Assembly (NCBI RefSeq): GCF_001667585.1
Contig: NZ_LZJZ01000094.1
Location: forward strand, 1 to 34,855
Direction of reading: 5' to 3'
Length of the DNA stretch: 34,855 bases
Origin: Mycobacterium sp. E2733
Lineage (GTDB): Bacteria > Actinomycetota > Actinomycetes > Mycobacteriales > Mycobacteriaceae
This document shows positions 7,285 to 16,016 of this stretch, piece after piece (position 1 is the stretch's first letter; each line of letters begins with the position of its first letter). Both the position numbers and the translations under genes were made by a program. The notes under the pieces were generated by a model, which was not told the origin of the DNA, made no database searches, and was given only the letters and a program-made list of their open reading frames with translations.

Positions 7285-8054
7285 GCTTTCCTTATTTCAT
7301 ATCGCCCGAGCAGGCGATGCGCGAGCGCAGCGAGCTCGCACGCAAAGGCATCGCACGCGGCAAGAGCGTGGTCGCGCTGGTCTACGCCGGCGGCGTGCTG
7401 TTTGTGGCGGAGAACCCGTCGCGGTCCCTGCAGAAGATCAGCGAGCTCTACGACCGCGTGGGCTTCGCGGCCGCGGGCAAGTTCAACGAGTTCGACAACC
7501 TGCGGCGCGGCGGAATCCAGTTCGCCGACACCCGGGGCTACGCCTACGACCGCCGCGACGTGACGGGGCGACAGCTGGCCAACGTCTACGCGCAAACCCT
7601 GGGCACCATCTTCACCGAGCAGGCCAAGCCGTACGAGGTGGAGTTGTGCGTCGCCGAGGTCGCGCACTACGGCGAGACGAAACCGCCTGAGTTGTACCGC
7701 ATCACCTACGACGGGTCGATCGCTGACGAGCCGCATTTCGTGGTGATGGGCGGGACGACGGAGCCGATCACGACCGCGCTCAAGGAGTCCTACGCCGAGA
7801 ACGCCGACCTGCGCGACGCGACGCAGATCGCCGTGAAGGCGTTGCGGGCCGGCGGTTCGGACGGTTCCAACGGCGATCAGGTGTCTCCGGATGTGGGCAG
7901 CCTGGAGGTTGCCATCCTGGACGTCAACCGGCCGCGGCGGGCATTCCGGCGGATCAATCGTGCCACCCTGGAAAGCCTGCTGCACGAGGGGGATTCGAAG
8001 CAGCCGGACACCAACGGCGAAGCGCCGGAGTCGAACGGCGACTCCGCGGGCTGA
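7281..8054 (+). CDS. prcA: 20S proteasome alpha subunit
   Basis: PrcA forms the outer rings of the 20S proteasome; they gate substrate entry and bind the Mpa C-terminus. The 257-residue product begins SFPYFISPEQAMRERSELAR, whose first residues form the gate and lead into the H0 helix. The conserved core includes ARGKSVVALVYAGGVLFVAE and GFAAAGKFNEFDNLRRGGIQ. A hydrophilic tail (GDSKQPDTNGEAPESNGDSAG, last ~20 residues) follows the core. The start is the GTG of the GTGA overlap with prcB. In M. tuberculosis a group of PE/PPE and hypothetical genes follows prcA; here pafA begins 190 bp later on the same strand. Confidence 0.98.
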   Translation: MSFPYFISPEQAMRERSELARKGIARGKSVVALVYAGGVLFVAENPSRSLQKISELYDRVGFAAAGKFNEFDNLRRGGIQFADTRGYAYDRRDVTGRQLANVYAQTLGTIFTEQAKPYEVELCVAEVAHYGETKPPELYRITYDGSIADEPHFVVMGGTTEPITTALKESYAENADLRDATQIAVKALRAGGSDGSNGDQVSPDVGSLEVAILDVNRPRRAFRRINRATLESLLHEGDSKQPDTNGEAPESNGDSAG

Positions 8055-8072
8055 AACCGGGCCACATCGATC

Positions 8073-8094
8073 GTGTTCGCTGAAGGCAGAACAC
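8073..8094. repeat. Inverted repeat in the prcA-pafA gap
   Basis: GTGTTC at 8073-8078 and GAACAC at 8089-8094 form a perfect 6-bp stem with a 10-base loop, 19 bp after the prcA stop. There is no U tract. It could be a weak terminator or an operator. The rest of the 190-bp gap shows only the pafA -10 element. Confidence 0.3.
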
Positions 8095-8231
8095 CGAGGG
8101 CAACACGTGCGGTCCTGGAACCGCTGGTGTTCACGATGCTGGTGAGCCGTCCCGGGACGCGCTAGCGGGCCGCGCGAAACTCGTCGGGACGCGTAGGCGC
8201 GGCTTCCGCGCACTCCCGGTCGGACAACCAG

Positions 8232-8237
8232 TACCCT
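8232..8237 (+). promoter_or_regulatory. -10 hexamer of pafA (leaderless mRNA)
   Basis: TACCCT fits TANNNT and ends 7 nt before the GTG start at 8245. There is no Shine-Dalgarno sequence. It shows that pafA has its own promoter and need not depend on the pup-prcBA transcript. Confidence 0.55.
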
Positions 8238-8244
8238 CGATTAC

Positions 8245-9603
8245 GTGCAGCGACGAATTATGGGCATCGAGACCGAGTTCGGTGTCACCTGCACCTTCCA
8301 TGGCCATCGCCGCCTGTCCCCGGATGAGGTTGCCCGTTATCTCTTCCGGCGCGTCGTGTCCTGGGGGCGCAGCTCCAACGTTTTCCTCCGCAACGGCGCC
8401 CGCCTGTATCTCGACGTGGGCAGCCACCCCGAGTACGCGACGGCCGAGTGCGACAGCCTGGTGCAGCTGGTCACCCACGACCGGGCCGGCGAATGGGTGC
8501 TGGAAGACCTGCTCATCGACGCCGAACAGCGGCTCGCCGACGAGGGCATCGGCGGCGACATCTACCTGTTCAAGAACAACACCGACTCGGCGGGCAACTC
8601 CTACGGCTGCCACGAGAACTACCTGATCGTGCGGGCCGGTGAGTTCTCCCGAATCTCGGACGTGCTGCTGCCGTTCCTGGTCACCCGCCAGCTGATCTGC
8701 GGGGCCGGCAAGGTGCTGCAAACCCCCAAGGCGGCGACGTTCTGCCTTTCCCAACGTGCCGAGCACATCTGGGAAGGCGTCTCATCGGCCACCACCCGCA
8801 GCCGCCCGATCATCAACACCCGCGACGAGCCGCACGCCGACGCCGAGAAGTACCGGCGGTTGCACGTGATCGTCGGCGACTCCAACATGTGCGAGACCAC
8901 CACGATGCTCAAGGTGGGCACCGCCGCGCTGGTGCTGGAGATGATCGAGGCCGGCGTACCCTTCCGCGACTTCTCGCTGGACAACCCCATCCGCGCCATC
9001 CGCGAGGTCAGCCACGACGTCACCGGCCGGCGGCCGGTGCGGCTGGCGGGCGGGCGTCAGGCCAGCGCGCTGGACATCCAGCGCGAGTACTACAGCCGCG
9101 CCGTCGAGCACCTGCAGACCCGGGAGCCCAACGCCCAGATCGAGCAGGTCGTCGACCTGTGGGGACGTCAGCTCGACGCCGTCGAGAGCCAGGACTTCGC
9201 CAAGGTCGACACCGAAATCGACTGGGTGATCAAGCGCAAGCTGTTCCAGCGCTACCAGGACCGCTACGACATGGAGCTGTCCGACCCCAAGATCGCCCAG
9301 CTGGACCTGGCCTACCACGACATCAAGCGCGGGCGCGGTGTCTTCGACCTGCTGCAGCGCAAGGGCCTCGCGGCACGCGTCACCACCGACGAGGAGATCA
9401 CGGAGGCGGTCGACCACCCGCCGCAGACCACCCGCGCCCGGCTGCGCGGGGAGTTCATCAGCGCCGCCCAGGCCGCGGGCCGCGACTTCACCGTCGACTG
9501 GGTGCACCTCAAGCTCAACGACCAGGCGCAGCGCACGGTGCTGTGCAAGGACCCGTTCCGTGCGGTCGACGAGCGGGTGAAGCGGCTGATCGCCAGCATG
9601 TAG
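8245..9603 (+). CDS. pafA: PafA, Pup-protein ligase
   Basis: PafA uses ATP to phosphorylate the C-terminal glutamate of deamidated Pup and joins it to lysine side chains of substrate proteins. The 452-residue product has exactly the M. tuberculosis length. It begins MQRRIMGIETEFGVTCTFHG, with the E-T-E nucleotide/metal motif shared with Dop. The catalytic aspartate is D57 in ARLYLDVGSHPEYATAECD. Shared ligase segments are YLFKNNTDSAGNSYGCHENY and NTRDEPHADAEKYRRLHVIV. The carboxyl-terminal domain ends FRAVDERVKRLIASM. The GTG at 8245 was chosen because it gives the family N-terminus and sits 7 nt after a -10 hexamer. With dop, pup, prcB, prcA and mpa the window encodes the complete pathway. 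Confidence 0.98.
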   Translation: MQRRIMGIETEFGVTCTFHGHRRLSPDEVARYLFRRVVSWGRSSNVFLRNGARLYLDVGSHPEYATAECDSLVQLVTHDRAGEWVLEDLLIDAEQRLADEGIGGDIYLFKNNTDSAGNSYGCHENYLIVRAGEFSRISDVLLPFLVTRQLICGAGKVLQTPKAATFCLSQRAEHIWEGVSSATTRSRPIINTRDEPHADAEKYRRLHVIVGDSNMCETTTMLKVGTAALVLEMIEAGVPFRDFSLDNPIRAIREVSHDVTGRRPVRLAGGRQASALDIQREYYSRAVEHLQTREPNAQIEQVVDLWGRQLDAVESQDFAKVDTEIDWVIKRKLFQRYQDRYDMELSDPKIAQLDLAYHDIKRGRGVFDLLQRKGLAARVTTDEEITEAVDHPPQTTRARLRGEFISAAQAAGRDFTVDWVHLKLNDQAQRTVLCKDPFRAVDERVKRLIASM

Positions 9604-9676
9604 CTCAACCGCTCACCATTGGTCGCACCCGTCACTCCAGCCCCACCGTGGCTGCCTGTGCCGGCGCCGCGAACGC

Positions 9677-9700
9677 GATAGCGCCGGCGCTATCAATTTT
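9677..9700 (+). terminator. 18-bp perfect palindrome plus T run after pafA
   Basis: GATAGCGCCGGCGCTATC at 9677-9694 is a perfect palindrome followed by AATTTT. The RNA would form a 7-bp stem with a CCGG loop and a short U stretch, one of the few U-tailed hairpins in this window. It probably ends the pafA transcript. A protein-binding palindrome is the alternative. Confidence 0.55.
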
Positions 9701-9795
9701 CCAGAGGATGGGGTGCTCACGAGCTCGTGACTGATGTGGCGATTGTTGATCCTGCGACTCGCCAGCCGGTGCAGGCGGGGGGCGAGCGCCAGCTA

Positions 9796-9801
9796 TAACC
9801 T
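9796..9801 (+). promoter_or_regulatory. -10 hexamer of pafB (leaderless mRNA)
   Basis: TAACCT, within an overlapping TATAAC, ends 7 nt before the pafB ATG at 9809. It selects this ATG over the in-frame ATG at 9734. Confidence 0.55.
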
Positions 9802-9808
9802 GGTGCGA

Positions 9809-10804
9809 ATGGCGACCTCGAAAGTTGAGCGGTTGGTCAATCTCGTCATTGCGCTGCTGTCCACCCGCGGCTATATCAGCGCAGAGAAAATCAGGTCCAG
9901 CGTGGCCGGTTACGCGGACAGTCCCAGCGCCGAGGCGTTCTCCCGCATGTTCGAGCGCGACAAGAACGAGCTGCGCGATCTCGGCATCCCGCTCGAGGTC
10001 GGTAGGGCTTCGGCCATGGATCCCACCGAGGGTTACCGCATCAACCGCGACGCCTACTCGCTGCCGGCCGTCGAGCTGACCTCGGACGAGGCGGCCGCGG
10101 TCGCCGTCGCGACGCAACTGTGGGAGTCGCCCGAACTGATCACCGCCACGCAGGGTGCGTTGCTCAAGCTGCGCGCCGCCGGGGTGGACGTCGACCCGGA
10201 CGCGCCGGTGGCCATCGCCTCGCCCGCCGGCGTGCCAGGGCTGCGCGGATCGGAAGAGGTGCTCGGAATCCTGTTGGCGGCCATCGACTCCCGGCAGGCG
10301 GTGCAGTTCCCGCACCGGCCGTCACGGGCCGAGCCGTACAGCGTGCGCACCGTGGAACCGTGGGGCGTCGTCACCCAGAAGGGCCGCTGGTATCTGGTGG
10401 GCCACGACCGCGACCGCGACGCCACCCGCACCTTCAGGCTGTCGCGGATCGGCGCGGAGGTCAGGCCGATCGGCGCGCCCGGGGCGGTCGTCGTGCCCGA
10501 GGATGTGGACCTGCGCCAGATCGTCGCCCGCACGGTGGCCGAGGTCCCGACCGGTGGGCAGGCGCGGGTATGGGTCGCCGACGGGCGGGCCACGGCGTTG
10601 CGGCGGGCCGGGAAACCCACCGGCACACGACAACTGGACGGCCGCGACGGAGAGGTAATCGAAATCGACATCGGATCGAGCGACCGGCTGGCTCGCGACA
10701 TCGCCGGCTACGGCGCCGACGCCGTCGTCCTCGAGCCGCAGTCGCTGCGCGAGGACGTGCTGGCGCGGCTGCGCGCCCACGTCCAGGAGGTGGACCGCAC
10801 GTGA
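9809..10804 (+). CDS. pafB: PafB, WYL-domain transcriptional regulator of the DNA-damage response
   Basis: PafB works with PafC as the PafBC activator, which turns on the RecA-independent mycobacterial DNA-damage regulon. The 331-residue product begins MATSKVERLVNLVIALLSTR, a winged helix-turn-helix domain (to about residue 80). A WYL domain follows, with the segments HRPSRAEPYSVRTVEPWGVV and KGRWYLVGHDRDRDATRTFR, and then the C-terminal WCX-type extension. The frame is open 25 codons further upstream, but ATG 9809 gives the family N-terminus and is preceded by a -10 hexamer. The stop lies in a GTGA overlap with pafC, so the two partners are translated together. Confidence 0.96.
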   Translation: MATSKVERLVNLVIALLSTRGYISAEKIRSSVAGYADSPSAEAFSRMFERDKNELRDLGIPLEVGRASAMDPTEGYRINRDAYSLPAVELTSDEAAAVAVATQLWESPELITATQGALLKLRAAGVDVDPDAPVAIASPAGVPGLRGSEEVLGILLAAIDSRQAVQFPHRPSRAEPYSVRTVEPWGVVTQKGRWYLVGHDRDRDATRTFRLSRIGAEVRPIGAPGAVVVPEDVDLRQIVARTVAEVPTGGQARVWVADGRATALRRAGKPTGTRQLDGRDGEVIEIDIGSSDRLARDIAGYGADAVVLEPQSLREDVLARLRAHVQEVDRT

Positions 10805-11772
10805 CTCCGATATCCACCCGATTGATCCGGCTGCTCAACATGGTGCCGTACTTCCAGGCCAATCCGCGTGTCACCCGGGCCAAGGCGGCCGCCGACCTCG
10901 GGGTATCCGCCAAGCAACTGGAAGAGGACCTCAACCAGCTGTGGATGTGCGGCCTGCCCGGCTACTACCCGGGTGACCTGATCGATTTCCAGTTCTCCGG
11001 CGACACCATCGAGGTGACGTTCTCCGCGGGCATCGACCGGCCGCTCAAGCTCACCTCGCCGGAGGCCACCGGCCTGCTGGTGGCGCTGCGGGCGCTCGCC
11101 GACATCCCGGGCGTCGTCGACCCGGAGGCGGCGCGCAGCGCGATCGCCAAGATCGAGGCCGCGGCCGGCGCCATCGGGCACGACGCCACCGGCTCGGCGG
11201 CAGCGGCCGACGAACGCGCGCCCGCGGAGAGCCGCGCGGCGGCCGCCGTCCGCGCGGCCGTGCAGCACAAACACGCGCTGGCCATCGACTATTACTCCGC
11301 GTCGCATGACACCCTGACCAGCCGGATCGTCGACCCCGTCCGGGTGCTGCTGATCGGCGGCCACAGCTACCTGGAGGCCTGGTCACGGGAAGCGGAAGGG
11401 GTGCGGCTTTTTCGCTTCGACCGGATCGTGGATGCGACCGAATTGGACGAGCCCGCGGCTCCGCCGGAACTGGCGCTGCAGGCGCCGCCGGACACCTCTC
11501 TGTTCGACGGCGACCCGTCACTGCCATCGGCCAAACTGCGGGTCGCGCCGTCGGCGTCCTGGATGTTCGAGTACTACCCGATGCGTGAGGTGCGGGAGTT
11601 GCCAGACGGATCCTGCGACGCGGTGATGACCTATGCCTCCGAGGACTGGATGACGCGCCTGGTGCTGGGCTTCGGGGCGGACGTGCGGGTGCTTGAACCC
11701 GACTCACTCGCACGACGTGTCCGGGATGCGGCGGCGGCCGCGTGCGAGTCCTATCAGGCGCTTACCCGCTGA
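10801..11772 (+). CDS. pafC: PafC, partner of PafB
   Basis: PafC is the second half of the PafBC activator and has the same design as PafB: a winged-helix domain (MTPISTRLIRLLNMVPYFQ onward, residues about 1-75), a WYL domain around residues 145-225 (VDPVRVLLIGGHSYLEAWSR), and a C-terminal WCX-like part. The product has 323 residues, a few more than M. tuberculosis PafC. An Ala-rich insert at about residues 125-150 accounts for some of the extra length. The start is the GTG overlapping the pafB stop; the longer open frame upstream lies inside pafB and is not coding. In many actinobacteria the two genes are fused. tatA follows after 72 bp. Confidence 0.96.
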   Translation: MTPISTRLIRLLNMVPYFQANPRVTRAKAAADLGVSAKQLEEDLNQLWMCGLPGYYPGDLIDFQFSGDTIEVTFSAGIDRPLKLTSPEATGLLVALRALADIPGVVDPEAARSAIAKIEAAAGAIGHDATGSAAAADERAPAESRAAAAVRAAVQHKHALAIDYYSASHDTLTSRIVDPVRVLLIGGHSYLEAWSREAEGVRLFRFDRIVDATELDEPAAPPELALQAPPDTSLFDGDPSLPSAKLRVAPSASWMFEYYPMREVRELPDGSCDAVMTYASEDWMTRLVLGFGADVRVLEPDSLARRVRDAAAAACESYQALTR

Positions 11773-11812
11773 GGCCACGGCGCGGGCGGCCCGGTGGACC
11801 GCCGCACTGCGG

Positions 11813-11818
11813 TAGCAT
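11813..11818 (+). promoter_or_regulatory. Possible -10 hexamer for tatA
   Basis: TAGCAT fits TANNNT and would start a transcript near 11825, leaving a leader of about 20 nt that contains the GGAGGT ribosome-binding site. tatA may also be read through from pafBC. Confidence 0.35.
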
Positions 11819-11831
11819 CGGGTAGACGTCT

Positions 11832-11837
11832 GGAGGT
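11832..11837 (+). promoter_or_regulatory. Ribosome-binding site fixing the TTG start of tatA
   Basis: GGAGGT lies 7 nt before TTG 11845. It decides in favour of this unusual start over the in-frame upstream start at 11794. Confidence 0.75.
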
Positions 11838-11844
11838 AATCAAA

Positions 11845-12132
11845 TTGGGCAGTCTTAGTCCGTGGCACTGGGCAATCCTCGCTGTGGTGGTGATCCTGCT
11901 TTTTGGTGCCAAGAAGCTCCCCGATGCAGCACGTTCGTTGGGCAAGTCGATGCGCATCTTCAAGTCTGAGCTGCGCGAAATGCAGACCGAGAACAAAGCG
12001 GAGTCGTCGGCCCTGGAGACGAAAAGCGCGACCGACAACGCCCCGTCCGCGGCGAACCCCACGCCCGTGCAGTCGCAGCGTGTCGACGCGCCGGCCGCCG
12101 AGCAGGGGCACTCCGAAGCACGCCCGGCGTAG
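11845..12132 (+). CDS. tatA: TatA, twin-arginine translocase pore subunit
   Basis: TatA oligomerises in the cytoplasmic membrane to form the passage for folded proteins with twin-arginine signals. The 95-residue product starts GSLSPWHWAILAVVVILLF after the initiator. Its single membrane helix covers residues 7-20, followed by the hinge FGAKKLPDAARSLGKSM and an amphipathic helix to about residue 48. The tail is acidic and Ala/Ser-rich, and about a dozen residues longer than in M. tuberculosis TatA (83). The start is TTG, supported by GGAGGT 7 nt upstream and by the family N-terminus. tatC follows after 45 bp; tatB is not in this window. Confidence 0.96.
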   Translation: MGSLSPWHWAILAVVVILLFGAKKLPDAARSLGKSMRIFKSELREMQTENKAESSALETKSATDNAPSAANPTPVQSQRVDAPAAEQGHSEARPA

Positions 12133-12177
12133 CCCGCCGTCATCGTCGCGGTGCCCGCGCGCAACTGAACGAGCGTC

Positions 12178-13146
12178 GTGAAAGTTTTCAAGGTTTCAGC
12201 GCGCACTGCCGGCGTGCTGAAGCGCCTCAATCCGCGCAACAGGCGCAGCCGCACCAATCCCGACGCGACGATGTCGCTCGTCGATCACCTGACCGAGTTG
12301 CGCACCCGATTGCTGATCTCGCTGGCCGCGATCCTCATCACCACGATCTTCGGGTTCGTCTGGTACTCGCATTCGATCTTCGGCCTGGAGAGCCTCGGCG
12401 AATGGCTGCGCCACCCGTACTGCTCCCTGCCCCAATCGGCGCGCGCGAGCATCAGCGCCGACGGTCAATGCCGACTGCTGGCGACGGCGCCGTTCGACCA
12501 GTTCATGTTGCGGCTAAAGGTCGGGCTGACCGCGGGGGTGGTCCTGGCCTGTCCGGTGTGGTTCTACGAACTGTGGGCGTTCATCACCCCGGGGCTGTAC
12601 CAGAAGGAGCGCCGCTTCGCGGTCGGATTCGTGGTCCCCGCCGCGGTGCTCTTCGTCACGGGTGCAGTGTTGGCGTACTTCGTGCTGTCCAAGGCGCTCG
12701 GCTTCTTGCTGACGGTCGGCAGCGACGTGCAGGTGACCGCGCTGTCCGGGGACCGGTATTTCGGGTTTCTGATCAACCTGCTGGTGGTGTTCGGGGTCAG
12801 CTTCGAGTTCCCGCTGCTGATCGTCATGCTCAACATGACCGGTGTGCTGCCATACGAGCGGCTCAAATCCTGGCGGCGCGGCCTGATTTTCGCGATGTTC
12901 GTGTTCGCGGCCGTTTTCACCCCAGGGTCAGACCCGTTTTCGATGACCGCCCTCGGCGTGGCGCTGTCGGTACTCCTCGAGTTCGCCATCCAGATCGCCC
13001 GCCTCCACGACAGGCGGAAGGCCAAGCGCGAAGCCCAGGCGGCGATCCCGGACGACGAGGCATCGGTGATCGAGACGCCCGCACCGATACACGAGCCGGC
13101 GCGGCAGCCGTCGTTCACCGCCGGCCAGCATGACGATGTCACCTAA
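12178..13146 (+). CDS. tatC: TatC, twin-arginine translocase receptor subunit
   Basis: TatC recognises twin-arginine signal peptides. The 322-residue protein has six membrane helices after a basic N-terminus. Recognisable segments are MSLVDHLTELRTRLLISLAA before and into the first helix, FDQFMLRLKVGLTAGVVLAC, PVWFYELWAFITPGLYQKER (with the conserved glutamate and P-G turn), and FVFAAVFTPGSDPFSMTALG. The tail from about residue 275 is charged and cytoplasmic. The start is taken as GTG 12178; an internal GTG at 12214 is possible, because the M. tuberculosis protein starts about there, and neither has a strong ribosome-binding site. The 3' end overlaps the presumed helY start by 17 bp, which indicates coupled translation. 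Confidence 0.95.
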   Translation: MKVFKVSARTAGVLKRLNPRNRRSRTNPDATMSLVDHLTELRTRLLISLAAILITTIFGFVWYSHSIFGLESLGEWLRHPYCSLPQSARASISADGQCRLLATAPFDQFMLRLKVGLTAGVVLACPVWFYELWAFITPGLYQKERRFAVGFVVPAAVLFVTGAVLAYFVLSKALGFLLTVGSDVQVTALSGDRYFGFLINLLVVFGVSFEFPLLIVMLNMTGVLPYERLKSWRRGLIFAMFVFAAVFTPGSDPFSMTALGVALSVLLEFAIQIARLHDRRKAKREAQAAIPDDEASVIETPAPIHEPARQPSFTAGQHDDVT

Positions 13147-15937
13147 ACCGTCGGTGCCGCAGGACGTGACGGAACTCGTCGAGCTGACCCGGTTCACCGC
13201 GGAATTGCCCTTTGCGCTGGACGGCTTTCAGCAGCGGGCGTGCGCGGCGCTGGAACGAGGCCACGGCGTGCTGGTCTGCGCGCCGACCGGGGCCGGCAAA
13301 ACGGTGGTGGGCGAATTCGCCGTACACCTGGCGCTGGCCGCCGGCGGCAAGTGCTTCTACACCACGCCGCTCAAGGCGCTGAGCAACCAGAAACACACCG
13401 ACCTGACCGCGCGCTACGGCCGCGACCGGATCGGCCTGCTCACCGGCGACATGTCGGTGAATGCGGACGCTCCGGTGGTGGTGATGACCACCGAGGTGCT
13501 GCGCAACATGCTCTATGCCGATTCGCCCGCGCTGCAAGGGCTTTCCTACGTGGTGATGGATGAGGTGCATTTCCTGGCCGACCGGATGCGCGGCCCGGTA
13601 TGGGAAGAAGTGATCCTGCACCTGCCCGACGAGGTGCGGGTGGTCAGCCTGTCGGCGACGGTGAGCAACGCCGAGGAATTCGGTGGCTGGATCCAAACGG
13701 TGCGGGGCGATACGACCGTGGTGGTCGACGAGCATCGGCCGGTGCCGCTGTGGCAACACGTCTTGGTGGGCAAGCGGCTTTTCGACCTGTTCGACTACCG
13801 AAACTCGGCGCCCGGCGAGCAACCCGCTGCCGGCTACGAGCCGCGCGTCAGCCCGGACCTGGTGCGCCACATCGCGCATCGCCGTGAAGCGGACCGGATG
13901 TCGGACTGGCAGCCGCGGAGAGGGCGCGGCGGACGCGGTGCGGCAGGCCGGCCGCGGTTCTACCGGCCGCCCGGCCGGGCGGCCGTGATCGCGACCCTGG
14001 ACTCCGAGGGGCTGCTGCCGGCGATCACGTTCGTGTTCTCTCGCGCCGGCTGCGACGCCGCCGTCCAACAGTGCCTGCGCTCGCCGCTCCGGCTGACCAC
14101 CGAGGAGGAGCGCGCGCAGATCGCCGAGGTGATCGAGCACCGGTGCGGCGATCTTGCCGACGCCGACCTGGCGGTGCTCGGCTACTACGAGTGGCGCGAG
14201 GGGCTGTTGCGTGGTCTGGCGGCCCACCACGCCGGGATGTTGCCGGTCTTTCGGCACACCGTCGAGGAGCTGTTCACCGCCGGCCTGGTCAAGGCGGTCT
14301 TCGCCACCGAGACCTTGGCGCTCGGCATCAACATGCCGGCCCGCACGGTGGTGCTCGAACGGCTGGTGAAGTTCAACGGCGAGCAGCACATGCCGCTGAC
14401 GCCGGGGGAGTACACGCAGCTGACCGGGCGCGCCGGGCGGCGCGGCATCGACGTCGAGGGCCACGCGGTGGTGCTTTGGAACCCCGCCGAAGAAACCACC
14501 GAGCCATCAGCGGTTGCGGGCCTGGCGTCCACCCGGACGTTCCCCCTGCGCAGCTCCTTCGCCCCGTCGTACAACATGACGATCAACCTGGTGCAGCAGA
14601 TGGGTCCCGAGCAGGCGCATCGGCTGCTGGAGCAGTCATTCGCCCAGTATCAGGCCGACCGCTCGGTCGTCGGCCTGGTCCGCGGTATCGAGCGCGGCAG
14701 CGCAATGCTCGGCGAGATCGCCGCCGAGTTGGGCGGGCGCCAGGCACCGATCCTCGACTATGCCCGGCTGCGTGCGCGCATCACCGAGATGGAGCGCGCG
14801 CAGTCGCGCGCGTCGCGCCTGCAGCGACGGCAGGCGGCCAGCGACGCGCTGGCGGCGCTGCGGCGCGGGGACATCATCAACATCACCCACGGCCGGCGCG
14901 GCGGGTTGGCAGTGGTGCTGGAATCGGCCCGCGACGGCGAAGATCCGCGTCCGTTGGTGCTCACCGAAAATCGCTGGGCCGGAAGGATTTCGACGGCCGA
15001 CTACTCGGGAGCGGCGGCCCCGGTCGGTTCGATGCCGTTGCCCAAGCGGGTCGAGCATCGCCAACCACGGGTGCGGCGTGACCTGGCGTCGGCCCTGCGT
15101 TCGGCGGCGGCCGGACTGGTCGTTCCCGCCAGGCGTCGCAGCGGCCGCGGCGACCACGACGGCTTCCACGACCCCGAGTTGGCGTCGTTGCGTGAGGAGC
15201 TTCGTCGGCACCCGTCGCACAACAACCCCGGCCTGGACGCCCAAGTCCGGCAGGCCGAGCGCTACCTGCGGATTGAACGCGACAACGCCCAATTGGAGAA
15301 AAAGGTTGCCGCCGCGACCAATTCGCTGGCGCGGACGTTCGACCGGATCGTCGGCCTGCTCACCGAGCGTGGCTTCATTCAAGGCCCGGACACCGATCCC
15401 CGCGTTACCGACGACGGCCGGCTGCTGGCGCGCATCTACAGCGAGAGCGATCTCCTGGTCGCCGAATGCCTTCGCACCGGCGCGTGGGCCGATCTGAAGC
15501 CCGCCGAGCTGGCCGCGGTGGTCTCGGCGGTGCTGTACGAGAGCAGGGGTGGTGAGGGCCCGCGTGCGGCGTTCGCCGCCGAGGCGCCAACTCAGCGAGT
15601 GCGGCAGGCGCTGCAGCAAACGTCGCGGCTGTCGTATGTGTTGCGCGCCGACGAGCAGACGCACCGGATCGCGCCCAGTCGGGAGCCCGACGACGGTTTC
15701 GTCAACGTCATCTACCGCTGGGCCAAGACGGGCGACCTGGCCGCCGCGCTGGCGGCCGTCGACCCGGTCGGCAGCGGCTCGCCGCTGCTGGCGGGGGATT
15801 TCGTGCGCTGGTGCCGCCAGGTGCTAGACCTGTTGGACCAGGTTCGCAACGCCGCCCCGGATCCGGAGCTGCGGGCCACCGCGAAACGCGCCATCAATGA
15901 CGTTCGGCGCGGCGTCGTCGCTGTTGACGCCGGGTAG
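13130..15937 (+). CDS. helY: HelY, Ski2-like superfamily 2 DNA/RNA helicase
   Basis: HelY is an ATP-dependent helicase of the Ski2/Mtr4 group, presumably working on structured RNA. The 935-residue product carries, in order: a Q-motif-like segment LPFALDGFQQRACAALERG; Walker A APTGAGKT (K57); TPLKALSNQK; a DEVH box at 144-147; the SAT motif (SLSATVSNAEEF); and the domain 2 signature QLTGRAGRRG at 430-439. The C-terminal third includes a KOW-like/beta segment (LTHGRRGGLAVVLESARDG region) and the DSHCT-type helical domain. The frame starts at ATG 13130, inside tatC. ATG 13136 and GTG 13166 are other candidates, and M. tuberculosis HelY aligns from the last. A linker rich in Arg/Gly at about residues 260-285 is typical of mycobacterial HelY. 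Confidence 0.95.
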   Translation: MTMSPKPSVPQDVTELVELTRFTAELPFALDGFQQRACAALERGHGVLVCAPTGAGKTVVGEFAVHLALAAGGKCFYTTPLKALSNQKHTDLTARYGRDRIGLLTGDMSVNADAPVVVMTTEVLRNMLYADSPALQGLSYVVMDEVHFLADRMRGPVWEEVILHLPDEVRVVSLSATVSNAEEFGGWIQTVRGDTTVVVDEHRPVPLWQHVLVGKRLFDLFDYRNSAPGEQPAAGYEPRVSPDLVRHIAHRREADRMSDWQPRRGRGGRGAAGRPRFYRPPGRAAVIATLDSEGLLPAITFVFSRAGCDAAVQQCLRSPLRLTTEEERAQIAEVIEHRCGDLADADLAVLGYYEWREGLLRGLAAHHAGMLPVFRHTVEELFTAGLVKAVFATETLALGINMPARTVVLERLVKFNGEQHMPLTPGEYTQLTGRAGRRGIDVEGHAVVLWNPAEETTEPSAVAGLASTRTFPLRSSFAPSYNMTINLVQQMGPEQAHRLLEQSFAQYQADRSVVGLVRGIERGSAMLGEIAAELGGRQAPILDYARLRARITEMERAQSRASRLQRRQAASDALAALRRGDIINITHGRRGGLAVVLESARDGEDPRPLVLTENRWAGRISTADYSGAAAPVGSMPLPKRVEHRQPRVRRDLASALRSAAAGLVVPARRRSGRGDHDGFHDPELASLREELRRHPSHNNPGLDAQVRQAERYLRIERDNAQLEKKVAAATNSLARTFDRIVGLLTERGFIQGPDTDPRVTDDGRLLARIYSESDLLVAECLRTGAWADLKPAELAAVVSAVLYESRGGEGPRAAFAAEAPTQRVRQALQQTSRLSYVLRADEQTHRIAPSREPDDGFVNVIYRWAKTGDLAAALAAVDPVGSGSPLLAGDFVRWCRQVLDLLDQVRNAAPDPELRATAKRAINDVRRGVVAVDAG

Positions 15938-16016
15938 GCTGAGCCGAAGCTACCGTAGATGCGGAAATCACAACGGCGATGATTCGTGCCAGGACACAAG
16001 GGGCTGAGGAGAGACG

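Noticed and set aside
9734..9808. 25-codon N-terminal extension of pafB
   Set aside because: ATG 9809 gives the family N-terminus and follows a -10 hexamer; the extension would include the promoter.
13139..14464. 441-residue antisense frame within helY, and similar long antisense frames in dop, pafA and cobL
   Set aside because: High G+C content leaves long open frames opposite real genes. None shows recognisable domains, and the sense strands encode conserved proteins.
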